A DNA stretch of 39,563 nt, from contig JAFZQE010000021.1 in the NCBI GenBank assembly GCA_017552325.1, positions 1 through 39,563 on the forward strand, written 5' to 3'. The translations under genes and the position numbers were made by a program. The stretch comes from Oscillospiraceae bacterium (lineage in GTDB: Bacteria; Bacillota; Clostridia; Oscillospirales; Oscillospiraceae). The notes beneath the pieces are model-generated. The model was not told where the DNA came from. It did not search any database and saw only the letters and a list, made by a program, of their open reading frames with translations. Within the stretch, counting starts at the first letter, position 1. The number at the start of each line of letters is the position of its first letter. Of the stretch, positions 23,718 through 30,886 are shown one piece after another.

Positions 23718-23745
23718 CGGCTCCCTCCGGACAGAGAGGGAGCCG
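23718..23745 (-). terminator. Hairpin between pfkA and the PfkB-kinase operon
   Basis: CGGCTCCCTC (23718-23727) pairs perfectly with GAGGGAGCCG (23736-23745), loop of 8. On the minus strand it is followed by CTTCATTC, without a real T-run, so it may be an attenuator or RNA-stability hairpin letting some pfkA transcription pass into the sugar operon. No separate promoter was found for the downstream genes. Confidence 0.6.
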
Positions 23746-23766
23746 TATGACTGTTCCGCTGCGAAA

Positions 23767-24765
23767 TTACTTGTGGCCGAGCTCGTGGAAGCCGCCGAGC
23801 TGCATGGTCTCCATGATCTCGTAGCGGTACATCTGCAGGCGCTTCTTCATGGCCAGGGCCTCTTCGATGGGCAGTTCGACCAGATCGCCCTCCTGGGTGC
23901 CGATGATGCAGTTGCCGCGCCCCTCGGCGAAGGCCTTGACGGCATAGTAGCCCATGCGGGTCGCGGTCTCGCGGTCGCGCGCGTTCGGCGCGCCGCCGCG
24001 CTGGATGTGGCCGAGCACGGTGACGCGGGGGTCCATGCCCAGCGCGTCGTGGATCTGTTTGCCGATTTCAAACGCGCTGCCGACGCCCTCGGCCACGACG
24101 ACCATGAAGTGCGTGTTGCCGGCCAGACGGGATTCGCGGATGCGATCGACCACGTCCTTCTGGAAGTCGAGCGGGCGCTCGGGCACCAGAACGGCCGTCG
24201 CGCCGACGGCAATGCCGACGTAGAGCGCGAGGAAGCCCGCGTTGCGGCCCATGACCTCGACCACCGAGCAGCGCTCGTGCGACTGCATCGTGTCGCGCAG
24301 CTTGTCGATGCACTCGATGGCGGTATTGCAGGCCGTGTCGAAGCCGATGGTGTAGTTCGTGCAGCCGACGTCGTTGTCGATGGTGGCGGGCACGCCGACC
24401 ACGGGGACGCCCAGACGCGACAGCTCCAGCGCGCCGCGGAAGGTGCCGTCGCCGCCGATGGCGACGATGCCGTCCAGCCCCAGCATCTTGCAGGTGGCGA
24501 CCGCCTTCAGACGGCCCTTTTCGGTCATGAACTCCTCGCTGCGGGCGGTGTAGAGAATCGTGCCGCCGCGGGAGAGGATATGGCCGACGCTTTCGCTGTT
24601 GAGCTTCACGAAATCGCTGTTGATGAGGCCCTGCCAGCCTCTGCGGATACCGATGCATTCAATGCCGAGGGAGAGCGCCGTGCGGACGACCGCGCGGACC
24701 GCCGCGTTCATGCCGGGCGCGTCGCCGCCGCTGGTCAGCACGCCGATCCTTTTGATTTTGTTCAT
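23767..24765 (-). CDS. pfkA: ATP-dependent 6-phosphofructokinase
   Basis: 332 aa, normal length. Converts fructose 6-phosphate to the 1,6-bisphosphate in glycolysis, as a cytoplasmic tetramer. LTSGGDAPGMNAAVRA is the ATP-loop; IGGDGTFRGA has Gly rather than Asp after GGD, which marks the ATP-using type as opposed to the PPi type; PATIDNDV holds the catalytic Asp; EVMGRNAG and HIQRGGAPNARDRE bind substrate and effector. The start has CAGGAGG upstream and its own promoter. Confidence 0.96.
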   Translation of the reverse strand: MNKIKRIGVLTSGGDAPGMNAAVRAVVRTALSLGIECIGIRRGWQGLINSDFVKLNSESVGHILSRGGTILYTARSEEFMTEKGRLKAVATCKMLGLDGIVAIGGDGTFRGALELSRLGVPVVGVPATIDNDVGCTNYTIGFDTACNTAIECIDKLRDTMQSHERCSVVEVMGRNAGFLALYVGIAVGATAVLVPERPLDFQKDVVDRIRESRLAGNTHFMVVVAEGVGSAFEIGKQIHDALGMDPRVTVLGHIQRGGAPNARDRETATRMGYYAVKAFAEGRGNCIIGTQEGDLVELPIEEALAMKKRLQMYRYEIMETMQLGGFHELGHK

Positions 24766-24808
24766 GCGATTACCTCCTGTCAGATTCTGTATGGCTCTTC
24801 ATATCTGG

Positions 24809-24837
24809 ATTGTACCACGTCAAAGCGCGAAAGAAAA
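24809..24837 (-). promoter_or_regulatory. pfkA promoter
   Basis: Extended -10 on the minus strand, TGG followed by TACAAT (24814-24809), about 44 bases before the pfkA ATG; the -35 (TTTTCT) is weak. It ends six bases from the MITE-like element. Confidence 0.55.
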
Positions 24838-24842
24838 GACAT

Positions 24843-25005
24843 AAACTAATATCTGATAGAAAAGTTCTCATCTTTCCGGACGAATTTGCGCCATGCGTCG
24901 TTGGCGACCTTGCAAATAATTCTCCATTATTCGCTGCGTTCGCCGCCTTGCCTGGCACAAATTCCTCTCGAAAATCTTGTGAACTATCTTTTCAGACATT
25001 AGTTT
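24843..25005. mobile_element. MITE-like palindromic element, 163 bp
   Basis: Terminal inverted repeats of 25 bp (24843-24867 and 24981-25005, 20 of 25 matching, starting AAACTAAT). Inner arms also pair: 24881-24893 with 24953-24964, and 24903-24920 with 24926-24944 around the loop TCTCC. The whole element can thus fold into one long imperfect hairpin. It carries no gene of its own; short frames inside resemble a junk protein often mis-called from repeats in clostridial genomes. Possible TA at the outer ends. The right end touches the stop codon of the XRE gene, so the insertion may have set that protein's C-terminus. Structure seen; mobility inferred. Confidence 0.72.
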
Positions 25006-25496
25006 TAATCTTCCGCTTCGTCGATTTTTCCGGTCTGCAGCGCGTGCTCCAGCCAGATCTGCATGCTGCGGATCGAGCGGTCGATCGCCTGCAGCTTTTC
25101 GAGGATCCGGTCGAAGTCCCGCCGCTCGAAGTCGTTGATCCGGCCGTCGACGGAGATCGCGATCAGCCGGTCCTTTTCCTGCTCCATCGCGTTCAGCGAG
25201 GCCAGCATCTCGACCGTGACCTGCGCGAGGCTTTTCAGCTTGACCTCCTGCTCGTATTTCATGCCGATCGGGCACTCGTGCGTGCAGAACCAGTTGCTCA
25301 GCTCCGGGTTGCGGTAGCAGCTCTCCATGGCCAGCACCTCGTCCGGGTGCGCCGCGCTGCGCCCGCTCTCGATCTTCTCGATCCGCTCGGGGCTGAGAAA
25401 GACCAGCGCCTCGCTCGCGGCCTCGCGCGTCAGTTCACAGGCCTCGCGGCTGAGCTGATAGATGTTTTTGTCCGTTTTGATCGATTTCCTGCCCAT
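25005..25496 (-). CDS. XRE-family helix-turn-helix regulator
   Basis: 163 aa, starting ATG 25496 with GGGAGGA upstream. Residues about 8-60 form a Cro/CI-type HTH (LTREAASEALVFLSPERIEKIESG). A Cys pattern follows (CYRNPELSNWFCTHECPIG) and could bind metal. The rest is long helices (EQEVKLKSLAQVTVEMLASL; DFDRILEKLQAIDRSIRSM), probably for dimerisation. It matches a conserved clostridial regulator type I know of without a named function. It ends GKIDEAED at a TAA that overlaps the MITE-like right repeat; relatives I recall extend a few residues further. It is divergent from the flotillin operon and could control it. Confidence 0.87.
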   Translation of the reverse strand: MGRKSIKTDKNIYQLSREACELTREAASEALVFLSPERIEKIESGRSAAHPDEVLAMESCYRNPELSNWFCTHECPIGMKYEQEVKLKSLAQVTVEMLASLNAMEQEKDRLIAISVDGRINDFERRDFDRILEKLQAIDRSIRSMQIWLEHALQTGKIDEAED

Positions 25497-25546
25497 GGCG
25501 TCCTCCCGATCCGGCGCGGCGGGGCCGCGCGTTTTTACCGATCCCC

Positions 25547-25575
25547 ATTATACACGATATTTCTCCCGGATGGAA
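25547..25575 (-). promoter_or_regulatory. Promoter of the XRE regulator
   Basis: Minus strand TTCCAT (25575-25570), 17 bp, TATAAT (25552-25547). It lies back to back with the flotillin promoter, leaving room for shared control. Confidence 0.6.
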
Positions 25576-25608
25576 GAATTATCGACGTTTATTTTGCGCC
25601 GGCCGTCA

Positions 25609-25637
25609 TGGAAAAAATGCCCCCGCTGTCATATCAT
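25609..25637 (+). promoter_or_regulatory. Possible flotillin promoter
   Basis: TGGAAA (25609-25614), 17 bp, TATCAT (25632-25637), about 64 bases before the flotillin ATG. Moderate match only. Confidence 0.4.
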
Positions 25638-25661
25638 GAAATTGGAAGAAAAAACAGGAGA

Positions 25662-25679
25662 CCGCCCGGGAGCGGGCGG
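25662..25679 (+). promoter_or_regulatory. Leader hairpin before flotillin gene
   Basis: CCGCCCG / CGGGCGG with loop GGAG, nine bases before the ribosome site AAAGGAG. It may tune translation or mRNA stability; there is no T-run, so it is not a terminator. Confidence 0.45.
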
Positions 25680-25700
25680 CACGGGAGAAAGGAGAAACCC

Positions 25701-27218
25701 ATGGATCAGATCACCATTGTTCTTATTGTATTCGCCGCGCTTGCCGTCGCCGGCGTCATCGCCAGCGGCTACGTCAAGGCTCCGCCCGACAAGGCCTACA
25801 TCATCTCCGGCCTGAAGAAGACGCCGAAGATCCTGATCGGCCGCGCCGGCATCAAGCTGCCCTTCTTCGAGAGGAAGGACACCCTGGTCCTCAAGCAGAT
25901 CAGCATCGACATCAAGACCAACGGCTACGTCCCGACGCAGGACTTCATCGGCGTGGACATCGACGCCGTCGCCAAGGTCCGGCTCAAGACCGACCCCGAA
26001 GGCATCAAGATCGCGATGAAGAACTTCCTGAACCTCAGCGAGGACCGCATCGCCCACGCGCTGACCGACTCCCTGCAGGGCAACATGCGTGAGATCATCG
26101 GCACCGTCAAGCTCAAGGAGCTCAACACCGACCGCAAGAAATTCGGCGACGAGGTCCAGGCCAAGGCCCAGTTCGACATGAACGCCCTCGGCGTGGAGAT
26201 CATCTCCTGCAACATCCAGAAGATCGAGGACGAGAAGGGCCTGATCGTGGCCCTCGGCCAGGACAACATGAGCCAGATCCAGAAGGATGCTTCCATCGCC
26301 AAGGCTCAGGCCGAGCGCGACGTGGCCATCGCCGAGGCGGAGGCCAAGCGCATGGCCAACGAGGCCCAGGTCGCGGCCGAGACCGAGATCGCCTCCCGCC
26401 GCAACGAGCTGCGCATCCGTCAGGCCGAGCTCAAGCGCGAGAGCGACGTCAAGCAGGCCGAGGCCGACGCCGCCTACGAGATCCAGCAGCAGGAGCAGCG
26501 CAAGACCATCGAGGTCACGACCGCCAACGCCAACATCGCCAGGCAGGAGCGCGAGATCGAGCTGCGCCGCAAGGACGTCGAGGTCACCGAGCAGACCCTC
26601 GAGGCAGAGATCAAGAAGAGGGCCGAGGCTGACAAGTTTGCCCGCCAGCAGAAGGCGGAGGCTGAGCTCTTCGAGCGTCAGCGCAAGGCCGAGGCCGAGA
26701 AGTTCGAGCGCGAGAAGGCCGCAGAGGCCAAGCGCATCCAGGCGGAGGCCGAGCTCTTCGCCCGCAAGACCCAGGCGGAGGCCGAGCTCTTCGCCCGGAC
26801 CCAGGAGGCCGCCGGCATCCGCGCCGTCGGCGAGGCCGAGGCCAAGGCCATCGAGGCCAAGGGAATCGCGGAGGCCGAGGCGCTGGAGAAGAAGGCGGAG
26901 GCCATGAAAAAGTACGGCCAGGCGGCCATGATCGAGATGATCGTCAACGCCCTGCCCGAGATGGCTGCCGCGATCGCCAAGCCCCTGGAGAACATCGACA
27001 AGGTCACCATCATCGACGGCGGCAGCAACGGCCCCGGCGTAGATTCCGTCGGCGGCTACGTCCCCTCGGTGCTGGCCCGGACCATCGAGACCATGAAGGA
27101 GGTCACCGGACTGGATCTGGTCGAGGTCATGAAGGCCGAGACCTATGACGCGAAGGTCAACCGCAACATCACCGTCAACGGCGTCGACGCCGACGCGGTC
27201 AAGAAGATTATCGAGTAA
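25701..27218 (+). CDS. floT: Flotillin-like scaffold protein
   Basis: 505 aa, close to Bacillus FloT. One N-terminal membrane segment (ITIVLIVFAALAVAGVIASG), then the SPFH/band-7 domain (about residues 28-200), then a long Glu/Ala-rich coiled coil with repeated EAELFAR / EAEKFER units (about 200-410). The conserved tail GQAAMIEMIVNALPEMAAAI is followed by KPLENIDKVTIIDGG. It organises ordered membrane domains and aids assembly of membrane complexes. An NfeD/YuaF partner, usual next to flotillins, is absent; a DUF4177 miniprotein follows instead. The start ATG 25701 has AAAGGAG upstream; longer frames to the left run through the promoter region. Confidence 0.94.
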   Translation: MDQITIVLIVFAALAVAGVIASGYVKAPPDKAYIISGLKKTPKILIGRAGIKLPFFERKDTLVLKQISIDIKTNGYVPTQDFIGVDIDAVAKVRLKTDPEGIKIAMKNFLNLSEDRIAHALTDSLQGNMREIIGTVKLKELNTDRKKFGDEVQAKAQFDMNALGVEIISCNIQKIEDEKGLIVALGQDNMSQIQKDASIAKAQAERDVAIAEAEAKRMANEAQVAAETEIASRRNELRIRQAELKRESDVKQAEADAAYEIQQQEQRKTIEVTTANANIARQEREIELRRKDVEVTEQTLEAEIKKRAEADKFARQQKAEAELFERQRKAEAEKFEREKAAEAKRIQAEAELFARKTQAEAELFARTQEAAGIRAVGEAEAKAIEAKGIAEAEALEKKAEAMKKYGQAAMIEMIVNALPEMAAAIAKPLENIDKVTIIDGGSNGPGVDSVGGYVPSVLARTIETMKEVTGLDLVEVMKAETYDAKVNRNITVNGVDADAVKKIIE

Positions 27219-27248
27219 GAAACAGCAACAGAGATCGGAGGGATCGAC

Positions 27249-27398
27249 ATGAAGGAATACAGGCTCATCAAATGCGGCCAGGGAGAAGCCGAGCGGATCA
27301 TGAACGACATGGCCGAGACCGGCTGGAGGGTCGTCAGCGTGACCTACTGGGCCTACTGGTGGGTACATCTGCTGATCACCTTCGAGAGAGACCGCTGA
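27249..27398 (+). CDS. DUF4177-like small protein
   Basis: 49 aa with the ribosome site GGAGGG 6-11 bases upstream of ATG 27249. The pattern MKEYRLIKCG, EAERIMNDMAETGWRVVSVT and LLITFERDR matches the short beta-alpha-beta DUF4177 family, in which one strand pair and a helix pack a conserved GWRVVSV core. The aromatic patch TYWAYWWVH near the end is unusually Trp-rich and could touch the membrane. It follows flotillin by 30 bases and is probably co-transcribed, so a role at flotillin domains is a reasonable guess. Function of the family is unknown. Confidence 0.78.
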   Translation: MKEYRLIKCGQGEAERIMNDMAETGWRVVSVTYWAYWWVHLLITFERDR

Positions 27399-27399
27399 A

Positions 27400-27579
27400 T
27401 CAAAAAAGTAAAGGCACAGAATCGGAATCCATCCGCTTCTGTGCCTTTCGCCTGTTGTATGCCTTCGGGTTTTCCGGCCTTCGCGTCACGGGGCTGATCT
27501 GCCAGACGACGCGGCGCCGGGCGTCGCTCTCGCGCTTTTTCTTCTTCGAGAGCTTTTCATAGGGGATGAACTTCTCCAT
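27400..27579 (-). CDS. Conserved small basic protein, 59 aa
   Basis: Start ATG 27579 with a perfect AAAGGAGGGG ribosome site and its own consensus promoter. The sequence starts MEKFIPYEKLSKKKKRESDA and goes on through PVTRRPENPKAYNRRKAQ, a recurrent clostridial small protein I recognise by its start, though it has no named function. It is very rich in Lys and Arg, so binding to nucleic acid or ribosomes is plausible. It converges on the DUF4177 gene with stops only one base apart. Its last codons form one arm of the shared terminator. Confidence 0.8.
   Translation of the reverse strand: MEKFIPYEKLSKKKKRESDARRRVVWQISPVTRRPENPKAYNRRKAQKRMDSDSVPLLF
27402..27448 (-). terminator. Terminator inside the 3' end of the 59-aa gene
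   Basis: AAAGGCACAGA (27410-27420) pairs with TCTGTGCCTTT (27438-27448); on the minus strand it is followed by ACTTTTTTG. The stem lies within the last codons and the stop of the 59-aa gene, and it also follows the DUF4177 stop on the plus strand. It thus closes both convergent genes in minimum space. Confidence 0.88.
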
Positions 27580-27607
27580 GCGAGCCCCTCCTTTCTTTCC
27601 GTGCGCT

Positions 27608-27636
27608 ATCATACGCACATTTCCCCGCGCTGTCAA
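27608..27636 (-). promoter_or_regulatory. Promoter of the 59-aa gene
   Basis: Minus strand TTGACA (27636-27631), 17 bp, TATGAT (27613-27608). A near-perfect housekeeping promoter, implying strong steady expression of a 59-aa protein. Confidence 0.87.
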
Positions 27637-27658
27637 GAGCGGGCCAGTATCATCAGTT

Positions 27659-27889
27659 TTATGATTGATCTATGGCGTCCTCAATTTCAGCCATAATTAC
27701 AGAAGCCTTGATTCCTAAAGCATCAGCAATACGGAAAAACGTCTCCAAAGTCGGCCGCCTTACGCCTCGCTCAATTGCGCTGAGATGTGTTCGTCCGATA
27801 TCGGCAAGACCGCTGAGAACTTCCTGAGATATTCCTTTGGTTTCCCGGTTTCGTTGTATGACAAAGCCAACAATTTCAGGGTCAAGCAT
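27659..27889 (-). CDS. Small XRE-type repressor
   Basis: 76 aa from ATG 27889, with GAAAGAAGG upstream; a GTG three codons earlier is less well spaced. The protein is almost only a helix-turn-helix of the Cro/CI class: VIQRNRETKGISQEVLSGLAD, then the recognition-helix region GRTHLSAIERGVRRPTLETF, then an FFRIADALGI helix. It probably binds as a dimer. It is divergent from the zinc-ribbon/DUF4352 gene and AT-richer than genes to the left. An inverted repeat in the shared promoter region is the obvious operator candidate. Confidence 0.88.
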   Translation of the reverse strand: MLDPEIVGFVIQRNRETKGISQEVLSGLADIGRTHLSAIERGVRRPTLETFFRIADALGIKASVIMAEIEDAIDQS

Positions 27890-27941
27890 ATCGTGCACCT
27901 TCTTTCAAATCCAGTGTACGAATATCTTTCCCCGGTTATGA

Positions 27942-27975
27942 ACACATATGTTGCCAAATGAGCACAAATGTGTTA
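27942..27975. promoter_or_regulatory. Candidate operator between divergent genes
   Basis: AACACAT (27942-27948) and ATGTGTT (27969-27975) form an inverted repeat around the -35 of the DUF4352 gene, running up to its -10. That position suits repression by the adjacent XRE protein. Confidence 0.45.
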
Positions 27976-27980
27976 TTGTT
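27952..27980 (+). promoter_or_regulatory. Promoter of the DUF4352 gene
   Basis: TTGCCA (27952-27957), 17 bp, TATTGT (27975-27980) with TGT just upstream of the -10; about 56 bases before the ATG. Confidence 0.65.
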
Positions 27981-28035
27981 TATATGGTATTTTATTTCAT
28001 TAGGCAGATTGAAAATAATTGCAGGAGGGAAAAAG

Positions 28036-29139
28036 ATGTCGAACAGCAAAATGACAGTCTGCAAGCATTGCGGGGCTGAAATAGCAAAGAGCGCCAAGGT
28101 ATGTCCCCAATGCGGCGGCAAAAACAAAAAGCCTATTTTTCTGCGCTGGTGGTTTATTGCTTTGGTAGTCATTATAATCATTGGTGCAGTGGGCGGCGGA
28201 GGCAAATCCGGAAGCAGTGAGGCTAAACAGATAGGCACAGTCAGCCAAACCAGTACAAGCAGTCAAGAGAGCGGTACCAAAGAAAGCGCAAGCAAAGAAG
28301 AGAGCAGAACAAAAACAAACGAACCGACTCCAGCACCGAAATCTGTATACAATGTCGGAGATATTTTGCTGGACGGCGACATAAAGATCGTATATATGGC
28401 CAGCGGCGATTATCTGTCAGACAATCAGTTTCTGCAGCCAAAAGAAGGGTATAAATACATCTTTTTGGAATTCGCCTTTATCAACAACGGTAAGAGTGAC
28501 ACTTCAATTTCATTTTATAGTTTTGAGGCTTATGCCGACGGATACAATGTAGAAATGTTCTATGGGGCGGATGATGACCTTTCTGCTACGCTTTCATCGG
28601 GGCGTTCAACGGTTGGAAAGGTATTTTTTGAGGTTCCGACAGATGCAAAGGAAATCGAGATAGAGTACGAGCCGAATATCTTCCTCGACAGGAAAATCAA
28701 GTTTGCCTACGAGGGGAATATGGATTCCGGATTTATTCTGGAACCGAACACGGCAAGAACAAGCGGCGCGCTTAACGTAGGGGACACTTTTGAAAACAGC
28801 TCGTTACGCATCATTTATCTTTCCTGTGAAGATTATGTCAGCGACAATATGTTTGTCACGCCCAAGTCTGGTTATCATTACGTTTCTCTTTCCTTCGAGT
28901 TCGAGAATCTTGGTAGTTCAGACAGAACGATCAGTTCTTTTTCCTTTAACTGCTATGCCGACGGAAAGACCTGTGACGCAACATATATCCGTGACGATGA
29001 TCTACAGGCAACTATTTCTTCGGGAAGAAAAGCGAAAGGATCCGTCACTTTTGAAGTTCCTGACGGCGCAGAAGTGATCGAAGTCGAATTTGACAATAAT
29101 ATCTGGACTTCTGACAAAATTACGTTTACGGTAAAGTAA
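28036..29139 (+). CDS. Zinc-ribbon membrane protein with two DUF4352 domains
   Basis: 367 aa, start ATG 28036 with AGGAGGG. Residues about 8-30 are a zinc ribbon (CKHCGAEIAKSAKVCPQCGG). One membrane segment follows (WWFIALVVIIIIGAV), then a Ser/Thr/Lys-rich linker, then two repeats of an Ig-like DUF4352 domain (starting near VYNVGDILLDGDIKIVYMAS and LNVGDTFENSSLRIIYLSC). The repeats share YVSDN/YLSDN, GYKYIFLEF/GYHYVSLSF and GADDDLSATLSSGR/IRDDDLQATISSGR, so they arose by internal duplication. The ribbon faces the cytoplasm, the repeats face outside. Codon use is AT-rich compared with neighbours, pointing to transfer. Function unknown. Confidence 0.86.
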   Translation: MSNSKMTVCKHCGAEIAKSAKVCPQCGGKNKKPIFLRWWFIALVVIIIIGAVGGGGKSGSSEAKQIGTVSQTSTSSQESGTKESASKEESRTKTNEPTPAPKSVYNVGDILLDGDIKIVYMASGDYLSDNQFLQPKEGYKYIFLEFAFINNGKSDTSISFYSFEAYADGYNVEMFYGADDDLSATLSSGRSTVGKVFFEVPTDAKEIEIEYEPNIFLDRKIKFAYEGNMDSGFILEPNTARTSGALNVGDTFENSSLRIIYLSCEDYVSDNMFVTPKSGYHYVSLSFEFENLGSSDRTISSFSFNCYADGKTCDATYIRDDDLQATISSGRKAKGSVTFEVPDGAEVIEVEFDNNIWTSDKITFTVK

Positions 29140-29181
29140 ACCTGATCCTAAAATCATATTTCTGATTCCGGTATCGAATCA

Positions 29182-29213
29182 ACAAAGGAGCTGCCTGTCG
29201 GCAGCTCCTTTGT
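29182..29213. terminator. Terminator between convergent genes
   Basis: A perfect 14-bp stem, ACAAAGGAGCTGCC (29182-29195) with GGCAGCTCCTTTGT (29200-29213), loop TGTC. It lies between the DUF4352 gene and the convergent DUF362 gene and probably serves both. Confidence 0.88.
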
Positions 29214-29218
29214 CATGT

Positions 29219-30370
29219 TCATTTCCCGAGCACGCGCATCAGCAGGTGCCGCCCGACGCGCATCGCGCCCTTCGGGCAGAATTCCTGGCAGCAGAAGCAG
29301 TGGATGCAGCGGTTGCGCGCGATATGAGGATGTTTGTCCTTCATCGTGATCGCCTTCGCCGGGCAGATCTGCGCGCATTTGCCGCAGCCGACGCAGGACG
29401 CCGGATCCAGCTTCGGGAAGGGCGTGAGGATGCGCTTGCCGATCCGGTCTGCGGCCTTTCCCAGCGGCCCGTCCCCGAGAGCGAGGAAAAAGACGCTCGC
29501 CTGCGAGGGGACAGTCCGGAAGTCCGGCACCCGGAAGGCGCCGGGATCGCCGAAAAAGCGGAGCCCCGCTTCGCTGTCCGGGACGAGGCCCCGGCGGATC
29601 GCGGCCTGCAGCGTCGGTACCTCGTCCGGGCTCAGCCCGATCAGACCCGCCGCGGTCAGGTCGAGCGCGTGGCCGTTCTTGCTCGCCAGCAGGCAGCCGA
29701 TCGGCCGCGGGCTGCCCTGGGTGGGGCCGTTGCCCTCCATGCCGATCACCGCGTCGCAGAGGCAGAGGACCGGCTTTGTGTACTCGTACAAATCGACCAG
29801 CACGTTGGAGAAATCCGCGGTCTTCGGATAGCGGTAGTGGTATTCCGGCTTCTGCGTGCCGGGGATCGAGCCGAAAAAGTTCTTGACCGCGCAGGTGAGG
29901 CCCATCATCCCGTGCGTTTTCAGCTTGCACAGGTCGATCACGGCGTCGGCCTTCGAAAGCCAGGCCGTGTAGGAGAACTGCCGCGCGACGGCGCCCTCCG
30001 GGAATTCGGCCTCGATCTGAGAATAATCCGCGTTCAGCTCTGCGCCGGCGGCCTCGGCGGCCCGCATGCCGCAGACCTCGTAGACGCGGTTGAGATGCGC
30101 GGCGTTGAAAAGCCCGCCGGGGCTGTCGCCGAGCACGACCTCTGCCCCGCGCTCCCGCAGCAGCTTCGTCAGCGCGCAGACCACGGCGGGGTGCACCGTG
30201 GCGGCGGTCTCCGGCTTCATCGCGCTCACCAGGTTCAGCTTGACGGCGACGCGCATGCCGGGCTTGACGAAATCCAGTCCGCCGATCGGATCGAGCACGC
30301 TGCGCAGCGCGGCCTCGACCTCGGCTTCCTCATAACTCCCGCAGGCGGCGAGAGACACTCTGTTGTCCAT
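29219..30370 (-). CDS. DUF362 protein with two 4Fe-4S ferredoxin motifs
   Basis: 383 aa from ATG 30370, with AGGACAGG upstream. The DUF362 domain is marked by VKPGMRVAVKLNLV, VVLGDSPGG, DAVIDLCKLKTHGMMGLTCA, KNFFGSIPG and GMEGNGPTQGSPRPIG. The C-terminal part holds two clusters, CVGCGKCAQICP and CIHCFCCQEFCP. Such proteins are common in anaerobes, with no firm biochemical role; maturation of, or electron delivery to, an iron-sulfur enzyme is the usual guess. It is the last gene of the CAT-like / dehydrogenase / GNAT unit. Confidence 0.9.
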   Translation of the reverse strand: MDNRVSLAACGSYEEAEVEAALRSVLDPIGGLDFVKPGMRVAVKLNLVSAMKPETAATVHPAVVCALTKLLRERGAEVVLGDSPGGLFNAAHLNRVYEVCGMRAAEAAGAELNADYSQIEAEFPEGAVARQFSYTAWLSKADAVIDLCKLKTHGMMGLTCAVKNFFGSIPGTQKPEYHYRYPKTADFSNVLVDLYEYTKPVLCLCDAVIGMEGNGPTQGSPRPIGCLLASKNGHALDLTAAGLIGLSPDEVPTLQAAIRRGLVPDSEAGLRFFGDPGAFRVPDFRTVPSQASVFFLALGDGPLGKAADRIGKRILTPFPKLDPASCVGCGKCAQICPAKAITMKDKHPHIARNRCIHCFCCQEFCPKGAMRVGRHLLMRVLGK

Positions 30371-30399
30371 GTCCTGTCCTGTCCTTTGCCGGGCGCCGC

Positions 30400-30867
30400 T
30401 CAGAGCTTCAGCTCCATATACCGGCGGTAGGTGACAAAGCCCTCGGCCTCGTAGAAGGCCAGCGCGCCCTGATTGAATTCCCACATGTTCAGCTCGACGC
30501 GGTCGAGCCCCTCGCTTTTCGCGTAATCCCGGATCGCGTCGATCATTTCCGAGCCGACGCCCTGCCGGCGGCAGGCCTCGTCCACGCCGAACTCGTCGAC
30601 GTCGAGATACTCCGCCGCGCGCTTGACCGGATTCTCCGGCCGGATGATCCGGCTGAGCACGGCGAAGCCGCAGATCGCGCCGCCCCGCTCGCAGACGAGG
30701 ATCTTTTTGAGCGGATCTTCAAAGATCGTCATGATGTAATCCCGGAACTCGGGGGAAAACTCCGCCCGGAAGATCTCGGGCTTTCCCTTCGCGTGCAGCT
30801 CGTTGACCTGCCGCCGCAGCTCGTTGACCCGGTCCAGATCTTCAGCCTTCGCAAATCGTATCGGCAT
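30400..30867 (-). CDS. GNAT-family N-acetyltransferase
   Basis: 155 aa. Begins MPIRFAKAEDLDRVNELR; the acetyl-CoA loop is ACRRQGVGSEMIDAI (R/Q-x-x-G-x-G/A), followed by ELNMWEFNQGALAFYEAEGF, the usual last strand-helix. The acceptor is unknown: an amine on a small molecule, antibiotic or protein. It lies 19 bases after the 2-hydroxyacid dehydrogenase and 29 before the DUF362 gene, in one transcription unit. Confidence 0.9.
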   Translation of the reverse strand: MPIRFAKAEDLDRVNELRRQVNELHAKGKPEIFRAEFSPEFRDYIMTIFEDPLKKILVCERGGAICGFAVLSRIIRPENPVKRAAEYLDVDEFGVDEACRRQGVGSEMIDAIRDYAKSEGLDRVELNMWEFNQGALAFYEAEGFVTYRRYMELKL

Positions 30868-30886
30868 AGCTTATCACTCCCTGTCG

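Noticed and set aside
24810-25700. Upstream extension of the flotillin frame to 802 codons
   Set aside because: The extension passes through the MITE-like element, the XRE gene and both promoters. ATG 25701 has the ribosome site and the family N-terminus.
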